9,700 nt of DNA from positions 1 to 9,700 of the forward strand of contig CAIWKW010000177.1 in assembly GCA_903913365.1 (NCBI GenBank), read 5' to 3'. The notes under the pieces were generated by a model. The model was not told the origin of the DNA, searched no databases, and was given only the letters and a program-made list of their open reading frames with translations. Origin of the DNA: Candidatus Doudnabacteria bacterium (GTDB lineage Bacteria > Patescibacteriota > Doudnabacteria > UBA920). This document shows positions 1-3,941 of the stretch, piece after piece. Position 1 is the first letter of the stretch. Each line of letters opens with the position of its first letter. A program made the position numbers and the translations under genes.

Positions 1-63
1 CAAATCATAATGGTTACCGAACCTTTGGATTTGGAAAATTTAATGGGAGAGCTAAACAAATAA
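1..63 (+). CDS. 3' end of an unidentified protein (partial)
   Basis: The window opens inside a plus-strand reading frame whose last 20 residues read QIIMVTEPLDLENLMGELNK before a TAA at 61-63. The acidic, leucine-rich tail looks like a normal protein C-terminus, but it is too short to assign a family. No terminator hairpin follows it directly. The next structure is the 91-118 palindrome, so transcription may continue into the small gene at 169. The frame is inferred only from being open to the window edge, so it could be a chance frame. Confidence 0.5.
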   Translation, partial: QIIMVTEPLDLENLMGELNK

Positions 64-90
64 CCCATCTGCTGTCCCATAAACAAATGC

Positions 91-118
91 CACTGCGATA
101 CTTCCATGTATCGAAGTG
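91..118. repeat. 28-nt palindromic repeat, copy 1
   Basis: The arms CACTGCGATAC (91-101) and GTATCGAAGTG (108-118) pair with one mismatch around a TTCCAT loop. A second copy of the same length and loop core (TCCA) lies at 348-375, and both are followed by GAAG(T/C)A. There is no U-tract, so it is not a standard terminator. A TATAAT at 122-127 just past this copy could be a -10 for the small gene at 169, but no good -35 sits 16-18 bp upstream of it. A REP-like dispersed element is the simplest reading. Confidence 0.7.
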
Positions 119-168
119 AAGTATAATATTTTAAAGGCCGACGTTCTAAATTAACCAAATTATAAAAT

Positions 169-330
169 ATGATAAAAGGAAATTTTCTTGGAGCAGCGAT
201 TGTTGCAATTATTTACACAGTCTACATTGCATGGCATCCCCTTCCAACACGCCTGCAAACAGCACTGGTATTAGTGGTTCTTAATGCTTTAACCATTGTG
301 CTAATGTCTTTTGCATTCAAAGGAATTTAG
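169..330 (+). CDS. 53-aa two-helix membrane protein
   Basis: This is an ATG-to-TAG frame of 53 residues. Residues 6-22 (FLGAAIVAIIYTVYIAW) and about 29-48 (leucine, valine and alanine rich, ending LMSFAF) are two hydrophobic segments joined by a short HPLPTR turn, with lysines at both ends (MIKGN..., ...FKGI). It should be a small integral membrane protein with a hairpin topology. No family is recognised. No Shine-Dalgarno is visible, since the upstream bases are AT-rich (TATAAAAT right before ATG). The gene is bracketed by the two 28-nt palindromes (91-118 and 348-375) and closed by the terminator at 400-434. The sustained hydrophobic pattern with a turn and charged ends makes it more convincing than a random short frame. 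Confidence 0.65.
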   Translation: MIKGNFLGAAIVAIIYTVYIAWHPLPTRLQTALVLVVLNALTIVLMSFAFKGI

Positions 331-347
331 TACTGCCCGCACATCCG

Positions 348-375
348 CACTGTGATACGTCCACGTATCGCAGTG
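348..375. repeat. 28-nt palindromic repeat, copy 2
   Basis: The arms CACTGTGATACG (348-359) and CGTATCGCAGTG (364-375) close a TCCA loop. The only non-Watson-Crick pair is T.G, which is a legal wobble in plus-strand RNA. It is the same length and sequence family as 91-118. It lies 17 nt past the stop of the 53-aa gene and 24 nt before the terminator. Confidence 0.75.
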
Positions 376-399
376 AAGCACCGCCACTGCTTTAAGCCC

Positions 400-434
400 A
401 AATACCCCAAGCAAATGCTCGGGGTATTTTAAAT
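400..434 (+). terminator. Rho-independent terminator after the 53-aa gene
   Basis: AAATACCCC (400-408) pairs with GGGGTATTT (421-429). The stem continues after one A/C mismatch as AGCA/TGCT around an AA loop, and a T-run follows the stem. The apical part AGCAAATGCT and the outer stem are the same as in the terminator at 1258-1289. Confidence 0.85.
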
Positions 435-480
435 TCCATAAAAATCCACTTACAAAAGACACCTTCATTCTTGCTTTTTG

Positions 481-509
481 TTTTATTTATAGACAATAAG
501 GTGTACAAT
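481..509 (+). promoter_or_regulatory. possible promoter of the lipoprotein gene
   Basis: TACAAT at 504-509 is a fair -10 and lies 24 nt before the ATG at 534. The hexamer 17 bp upstream (TTTTAT, 481-486) is a poor -35, and the better TTGTTT at 478-483 would need a 20-bp spacer. No Shine-Dalgarno is seen between it and the start codon. Confidence 0.3.
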
Positions 510-533
510 TAAAACATTTATTAAAAATTACTT

Positions 534-1235
534 ATGAAAAAAATATTACTCTTGCTTTCAGCTACCGTTCTTCTGGCCGCCGGCTGCGGCTCTTCCGTTA
601 AACCAACGCCTTCACCCGCTGCCAGTCAGCCAAATACACAAGCTACCCCGGCAATTACCCAAACAACCCAAGATGTTCGCGGGCCTGCCGCCACAGCTCC
701 AGCCGATGGGGCCAAAACTCCCGGCATAGCACCAAACCCGCCCGCCAACTCAAAGCTATATACCAATTCCACTTTAAATTTTCAAGTAGAGGTCCCAAAC
801 GAATATAAGTATAAGGAAATGGAACCCCTGGCTAAAATGGGAGGCGCCATAATTTTCGGCATAACGGACCCCAACAATAAGTATAATAAAGCTGGCTTTT
901 CAAACTATCAATTTCAAATAGGGGTTTACGAACAGCCCTATTCCTCCTCTGACCATAAAATTTATACCAATATTTCGGATTTTGTAAACGCTTACTTTAC
1001 CACCTACGGCGGAATGTCAGCCATACCTTCTTACTTAACACTCACCAAAACATCCTTTGCCGAAAATCCGGCTGTAATAATAACCGGTAATTCGGCGTTG
1101 CCAACACCAGCGGAAATGGTCGGATTCCAAGATATTTTTATAATGTACAACGGCTTAATATACGAGATAAACTATAACCCTGCCGGTTCAACATTATATA
1201 GCCAGGTGCTTTCGAGCTTTAAATTCACAAAATAA
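534..1235 (+). CDS. secreted lipoprotein with PsbP-like C-terminal domain
   Basis: The 233-aa product begins with a lipoprotein signal peptide: MKK, a hydrophobic stretch to about residue 16, then lipobox LAAGC with the acylated Cys at 18. Residues 19-73 are a Pro/Thr/Ala/Gln-rich linker with no structure expected, a normal tether for a surface-anchored domain. From about residue 75 the sequence turns into a compact beta-rich domain (YTNSTLNFQVEVPNEYKY near the start, IMYNGLIYEINYN and LSSFKF near the end). That layout, opening with a 'stringy Phe-Pro' strand and closing with a 'SFKF' strand, is typical of PsbP/Mog1-like domains in small bacterial lipoproteins. Ligand and role are unknown. 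The gene is a single transcription unit between two near-identical terminators (400-434 and 1258-1289). Confidence 0.85.
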   Translation: MKKILLLLSATVLLAAGCGSSVKPTPSPAASQPNTQATPAITQTTQDVRGPAATAPADGAKTPGIAPNPPANSKLYTNSTLNFQVEVPNEYKYKEMEPLAKMGGAIIFGITDPNNKYNKAGFSNYQFQIGVYEQPYSSSDHKIYTNISDFVNAYFTTYGGMSAIPSYLTLTKTSFAENPAVIITGNSALPTPAEMVGFQDIFIMYNGLIYEINYNPAGSTLYSQVLSSFKFTK

Positions 1236-1257
1236 ACAAATAATCCCCCAAACTATA

Positions 1258-1289
1258 AAATACCCCAGCAAATGCTGGGGTATTTAAAT
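1258..1289. terminator. bidirectional terminator between convergent genes
   Basis: AAATACCCCAGCA (1258-1270) and TGCTGGGGTATTT (1273-1285) form a perfect 13-bp stem around an AA loop, A-rich on one side and T-rich on the other. It can therefore serve both the plus-strand lipoprotein gene ending at 1235 and the minus-strand gene ending at 1386. It is nearly identical to the hairpin at 400-434. Confidence 0.9.
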
Positions 1290-1290
1290 C

Positions 1291-1376
1291 TGGCCAAACT
1301 CCAAAACTCGGCATATAATAAAAAAGTTATGCAATTTAAGGCTTTTGCAGCCAAAATTACAAAGCTCCGAGTTTAG
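1291..1376 (+). other. promoter-like site with a 15-codon micro-ORF
   Basis: A consensus TATAAT (1314-1319) sits 17 bp downstream of TGGCCA (1291-1296), followed at 1329 by ATG and a 15-residue frame MQFKAFAAKITKLRV ending in TAG at 1374-1376. The frame lies between the terminator and the 3' end of the convergent gene at 1386. AAACTCGG (1304-1311) and CCGAGTTT (1367-1374) are inverted copies that enclose a small GGCT/AGCC hairpin (1340-1352), so a transcript could fold. It may be a gene-start remnant, a small RNA or chance. Confidence 0.2.
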
Positions 1377-1385
1377 TAAAATCAA

Positions 1386-2174
1386 TTATATACTCAATCT
1401 CTTCATCTGATCATCACTTAATAAAAATCTAGGTCGCTCAAAGCTTTCCACCGACATTGTATTGCCCGGGTAGGAAATTACATAATTATGCTTTGAACCA
1501 TCAAGGGGCACATCTTTACCATCGACTACAATTTGATTGGTAGCGGAAATCAAGTAACAGTTTGGGTGGTCTTGAAAGAACTTCTCCATCTCGATACTAC
1601 GATAATCGAGTAACTCACGCATAAATATCAAGGTGCTTTCAGTATATTGCCCGGCAACTTTCTGAATCTTAGCCAGATCAACACCAACAGGAGTTAGTAG
1701 ATTGGCTTCGTCTAGTCTCTCAAAATCAAAGTATTCTTTAACCTGAAACTCAAAAGGTACATGTTGCTTGGTTAGTTTTAATAATTTTGGATTGACGGGA
1801 ACAACTTTAGATCCTGCCTCTACAACCATGACTGCCGTATCTACAGAGGTTACAGACTCCGGCAAAACTAGATTAAAATTATCCCCTATTTTGAACTTGG
1901 ACTCTAGTCTTTTCAAAAAAATGGTTGTAATAAAAACTTCTTTCAGACTTTGACCACTAATCATTATGCGTCCATCTCGGACAGAAACTTGGTCATGAGC
2001 GTTTAAGCCAAAAATTGCTTCGGTTATTGCACGTCCATCTACTGGCACTGCAAAACCATTTAACCCTCTAAACTTATACGCCAAAGCCGATTTTATCAAA
2101 TCTTCATAGATCGCTTGAGCATTCGTTGTAGAGCTTAATGTATATCCGTAAATAATTTTCCATGGAGTATTCAT
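1386..2174 (-). CDS. unidentified cytosolic protein, 262 aa
   Basis: This is an intact frame from ATG (2172-2174) to TAA (1386-1388). There is no signal peptide and no membrane segment, and the composition is that of a soluble mixed alpha/beta protein. Residues 30-80 contain a Gly/Asp-rich section (FAVPVDGRAI, VRDGRIMISG). The C-terminal third has an aromatic acidic helix region (MRELLDYRSIEMEKFFQ) and a strand-rich end (IVVDGKDVPLDG). I do not recognise a family or catalytic motif. No Shine-Dalgarno precedes the start, and the promoter position (2181-2208) predicts a transcript that starts at or next to the ATG. It is monocistronic, and its 3' end faces the bidirectional terminator at 1258-1289. 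Confidence 0.8.
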   Translation of the reverse strand: MNTPWKIIYGYTLSSTTNAQAIYEDLIKSALAYKFRGLNGFAVPVDGRAITEAIFGLNAHDQVSVRDGRIMISGQSLKEVFITTIFLKRLESKFKIGDNFNLVLPESVTSVDTAVMVVEAGSKVVPVNPKLLKLTKQHVPFEFQVKEYFDFERLDEANLLTPVGVDLAKIQKVAGQYTESTLIFMRELLDYRSIEMEKFFQDHPNCYLISATNQIVVDGKDVPLDGSKHNYVISYPGNTMSVESFERPRFLLSDDQMKRLSI

Positions 2175-2208
2175 GGGATAATTTTAACACTTACGCAGAG
2201 TTTGTCAT
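2175..2208 (-). promoter_or_regulatory. promoter giving a near-leaderless transcript
   Basis: On the minus strand ATGACA (2203-2208) and TAAAAT (2181-2186) are separated by 16 bp. The -10 box ends only 6 nt before the ATG at 2174, so the expected transcription start falls on or beside the start codon. This agrees with the missing ribosome binding site. Confidence 0.5.
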
Positions 2209-2274
2209 ATTAACAAGTAGCAAAGGGATATGATCCATTTATATATGCGCGAAGGTGACCATTGTAACCAGAAA

Positions 2275-2300
2275 AAAAATCCCACTTCCGAGGGATTTTT
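2275..2300 (-). terminator. terminator following ABC-tail copy C
   Basis: AAAAATCCC (2275-2283) pairs with GGGATTTTT (2292-2300) around an 8-nt loop. It is 16 nt past the stop codon of the orphan ABC tail at 2317. It is also downstream of the minus-strand gene at 2456-2890, which has its own terminator at 2398-2431. Confidence 0.7.
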
Positions 2301-2316
2301 AAATTTCATTACTTTT

Positions 2317-2379
2317 TTAGCTATCCCTTTTCCCATGCAACAACATATCTACTGCGTGTTCCTGACTTTTGGCTTGGGT
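2317..2379 (-). pseudogene. orphan 3' tail of an ABC exporter gene (copy C)
   Basis: Read on the minus strand, this 63-bp stretch encodes TQAKSQEHAVDMLLHGKRDS and a TAA stop. The last 20 residues of the intact ABC gene (stop at 3942) are TQAGSMEHAVDMLLHGKRDS, so only two residues differ. The final 14 residues and the stop are identical, although several codons differ at synonymous positions (Leu, Gly, His, Ala, Ser codons). Upstream of this point the frame hits unrelated AT-rich DNA with no start codon, so it is not expressed as a protein. It shares the Ser (AGC) and Gly (GGG) codons with copy B at 3107-3210, so it is closer to B than to the intact gene. Confidence 0.85.
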
Positions 2380-2397
2380 TAGATTTTAGAAAAATAA

Positions 2398-2431
2398 AAA
2401 GGCGCGTCCGTCGTGAGGCGGGCGCGCCTTT
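2398..2431 (-). terminator. strong terminator after the GC-rich orphan gene
   Basis: GGCGCG and CGCGCC form the base of a 12-bp stem (2401-2412 and 2417-2428) capped by a 4-nt loop and flanked by AAA/TTT. On the minus strand the stem is followed by CCTTTTTATTTTTC, a good U-tract, so it ends the gene at 2456-2890. The two imperfect pairs are A.C on the minus strand but G.U on the plus strand, where the loop reads GTGA (GNRA type). The stem is therefore better paired in plus-strand RNA. Confidence 0.8.
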
Positions 2432-2455
2432 AAGATAGGGCTACGAACGGTCATA

Positions 2456-2890
2456 CTAAGGCCGTTTGTTTTTGAGATGGTTGGCACACAGTTCCGCTAT
2501 CAACGCGCCGACGGTGCGTGAATTGCCGGTAACGATAGAAGATGACTGATTCGTTTCAATCATCACCATCCCGTAGAGCTGGCGGAGAAGGTCGGCGTTC
2601 GGCGGGAGCGAAGTATTATCACCGATATTGCTGACGTCAGCTTTCGCCAGTCTGGCGAGGGAGCCACGGACGGCCTTGGCTATTCGGACTTCGATATCCG
2701 TCTTGCACACTTCTTCCTCAGCCAAAAGCCAAATTTCCTCCGGCGTCTTGTTGGAATTTTCCGGACGGAGGGACACCATATAGGCATGCCCCTCAAGACG
2801 ATGATGCCTCTTTCTTTCAGGGCTGAGCGAGTGGTAATATTCCGCCTCCTGAGCCCAGGTGTTAAAGCCTCTGCATTGTCCAGTTGCCAT
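2456..2890 (-). CDS. unidentified GC-rich accessory protein, 144 aa
   Basis: The frame starts with two adjacent ATGs (2891-2893 and 2888-2890). The second is preferred because AGAGG sits 5 nt before it and only 2 nt before the first. This is one of the few genes here with a usable Shine-Dalgarno. The 144-aa product is soluble, with a His/Arg/Glu-rich N-terminus (YYHSLSPERKRHHRLEGHAY), a helical middle (TPEEIWLLAEEEV, IAKAVRGSLARLAKA) and a Lys-rich end. No family or catalytic motif is recognised. Base composition is about 53% GC over 2521-2880, against roughly 35-42% in sampled lines of the gene at 1386, which suggests foreign origin. It has its own promoter (2979-3007), structured leader and terminator (2398-2431), and lies between ABC-tail copies C and B as a self-contained cargo unit. 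Confidence 0.8.
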   Translation of the reverse strand: MATGQCRGFNTWAQEAEYYHSLSPERKRHHRLEGHAYMVSLRPENSNKTPEEIWLLAEEEVCKTDIEVRIAKAVRGSLARLAKADVSNIGDNTSLPPNADLLRQLYGMVMIETNQSSSIVTGNSRTVGALIAELCANHLKNKRP

Positions 2891-2925
2891 CATATCCTCT
2901 TATTTAGTTGTTTCGGCCTAGCATG

Positions 2926-2957
2926 ACCGAGATGATGCCAGGTTCCGCTGGCACGGT
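2926..2957 (-). promoter_or_regulatory. hairpin in the 5' leader of the orphan gene
   Basis: TGCCAG (2936-2941) and CTGGCA (2948-2953) form a perfect 6-bp hairpin. ACCG (2926-2929) and CGGT (2954-2957) can close it further with a 6-nt bulge. It lies in the roughly 80-nt untranslated leader predicted by the promoter at 2979-3007, about 36 nt upstream of the start codon. It could affect translation or mRNA stability, or be incidental. Confidence 0.4.
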
Positions 2958-2978
2958 TCAGTAATTAGGGAACATACT

Positions 2979-3007
2979 ATATTACCCTAAGCTAAAAGAA
3001 AAATCAA
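2979..3007 (-). promoter_or_regulatory. sigma70-type promoter of the orphan gene
   Basis: On the minus strand, TTGATT (3002-3007) and TAATAT (2979-2984) are separated by exactly 17 bp. This is the best-formed -35/-10 pair I found in the window. The predicted start near 2972 leaves a leader of about 80 nt. The gene-free stretch 2894-3231 holds this promoter and leader, the terminator at 3047-3089 and ABC-tail copy B. Confidence 0.65.
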
Positions 3008-3046
3008 GGACTTTATTCGAACTAATTTACAAAAAAAAATTCACAC

Positions 3047-3089
3047 AAAAATAGACTGGAAGAGGTGTCCCCTCTTCCAGTCTATTTTT
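3047..3089 (-). terminator. strong terminator following ABC-tail copy B / hicBA
   Basis: AAAAATAGACTGGAAGAGG (3047-3065) pairs perfectly over 19 bp with its complement at 3071-3089 around a TGTCC loop, and gives an A-to-T terminator on either strand. It begins 17 nt past the stop of the orphan ABC tail at 3107. As no terminator follows hicA directly, or the intact ABC gene, this hairpin probably ends both the hicBA transcript and any ABC read-through. Confidence 0.9.
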
Positions 3090-3106
3090 ATGGTGTAATA
3101 AATATT

Positions 3107-3210
3107 TTAGCTATCCCTTTTCCCGTGCAGCAGCATATCTACCGCGTGTTCCATACTGCCGGCTTGGGTGATGACGCCGGCGTTTACGAAGTAGATTTCG
3201 TCCGCGCTTT
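3107..3210 (-). pseudogene. orphan 3' tail of an ABC exporter gene (copy B)
   Basis: This 104-bp block aligns without gaps to 3942-4045, the end of the intact ABC gene, with 99 of 104 bases identical. It encodes the same last residues (SADEIYFVNAGVITQ through HGKRDS) and the same TAA stop. All five differences fall in third codon positions and are silent: Ser AGC/AGT, Gly GGG/GGA, His CAC/CAT, Leu CTG/CTC, Val GTA/GTC. The similarity stops sharply at 3210, 21 nt short of the hicA stop. Upstream there is no start codon in frame, so this is a tail only. The silent-only pattern means it diverged while part of a functional gene, not after becoming a fragment. Confidence 0.93.
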
Positions 3211-3231
3211 TTTGAGCATTCAGCCTATAAG

Positions 3232-3471
3232 TTAGTAATTATTCATTATTTCTGTAGCGTCGTAGCCAAGTTCTTCGGCTTGTTTGAGCTTGGCTTTTAA
3301 AACCAGTTTCCAAATTTTTGATTGAAGAGTAATAAATTTTCCCGTTTTAGGACAAATTAGTTTATAATGCCCGCCTTTGCCTCCAGACACATCCAAAACA
3401 AAACCTGCCTTTTCAAAAGCTTTTGCAAGTCGCTTTTGGGAAATATCCGAAGGCAGGTTAGACGGAAGCAT
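3232..3471 (-). CDS. hicA: HicA-family toxin (mRNA interferase)
   Basis: HicA toxins are small double-stranded-RNA-binding-fold ribonucleases that cut mRNA when not bound by HicB. The fold's pattern is visible in the 79-aa product: an N-terminal helix (SQKRLAKAFEKAGFVL, residues 11-26), then the strand with the catalytic His in GKGGHYKL (His35), a second strand with KTGKFITL, and a C-terminal helix (KLKQAEELGYDATEI). The usual GSHH motif reads GGHY here, keeping the essential His. I chose the ATG at 3469-3471, which gives the family's normal length and a 14-nt overlap with hicB. An upstream ATG at 3526-3528 would add 19 residues (MCLIRLLLKLKQ...) lying wholly inside hicB and is less likely. 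The order is antitoxin first, toxin second. Confidence 0.8.
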   Translation of the reverse strand: MLPSNLPSDISQKRLAKAFEKAGFVLDVSGGKGGHYKLICPKTGKFITLQSKIWKLVLKAKLKQAEELGYDATEIMNNY

Positions 3472-3811
3472 AAATTTTTTGGCTGGCGCCAACTGTTTGA
3501 GTTTGAGCAAGAGGCGGATTAAACACAATCAGACTTGAAATGCAGAATCGCGGTGGAACACTAAAGGCTGTAAATATGGCATCTTTTAGTTCACTCTCCA
3601 ATTCTTGCATCGTCTCGCCTGTAGCAGAGATATGACCGCGCGGGTAGTCAACAGATTCGGCATAAAAATATTTTTGGCCATCCTCATCTATAAAACGAAT
3701 GTCAAAATGCAAGCCACGATGACGAAGCTCAATTAATAAATCGTTAATTTTTTCCTGACCCTCTGCCGGGGTGGCCAAATAAGATTGTATTCGTTGAATT
3801 AAATAATTCAT
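3458..3811 (-). CDS. hicB: HicB-family antitoxin
   Basis: HicB proteins neutralise HicA and usually repress their own promoter. Residues about 36-84 of this 117-aa product match the partial RNase-H fold of the HicB antitoxin domain: FDIRFIDEDGQKYFYAESVD, then YPRGHISATGET and the helix MQELESELKDAIFTAF. The N-terminal 30 residues form a helix-rich extension. The C-terminal 30 residues (from about CISSLIVFNPP) show no obvious ribbon-helix-helix or helix-turn-helix, so how it would bind DNA is unclear. The start ATG at 3809-3811 follows an AT-rich leader without Shine-Dalgarno. A TAGTGT/ACACTA palindrome at 3817-3835 is the likely autoregulatory operator. The pair sits between the intact ABC gene and its duplicated tail. 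Confidence 0.75.
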   Translation of the reverse strand: MNYLIQRIQSYLATPAEGQEKINDLLIELRHRGLHFDIRFIDEDGQKYFYAESVDYPRGHISATGETMQELESELKDAIFTAFSVPPRFCISSLIVFNPPLAQTQTVGASQKIYASV

Positions 3812-3816
3812 ATATT

Positions 3817-3835
3817 TAGTGTTTATAACACACTA
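3817..3835 (-). promoter_or_regulatory. probable hicBA operator/promoter palindrome
   Basis: TAGTGT (3817-3822) and ACACTA (3830-3835) are perfect inverted repeats 7 bp apart, 5 nt upstream of the hicB ATG. A TATAAA overlapping the palindrome on the minus strand (3822-3827) could be the -10, with TTTTTG (3844-3849) as a weak -35 at 16-bp spacing. Overlap of operator and -10 fits antitoxin autoregulation. The rest of 3836-3941 is AT-rich spacer with no terminator for the upstream ABC gene. Confidence 0.5.
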
Positions 3836-3941
3836 TATTAGCACAAAAAATAATCCGCGTCCATGCCTTTTTGTTTCGAAAATAACCAATTTTATCTTAC
3901 AAAATAATTATACCATATTTAAGACTGTCAACAAATCGCCC

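Noticed and set aside
3472..3528. Longer hicA start adding 19 residues
   Set aside because: It would lie entirely within hicB and precede the first helix of the HicA fold with a Leu/Lys run; the downstream ATG gives usual family length and a short overlap.
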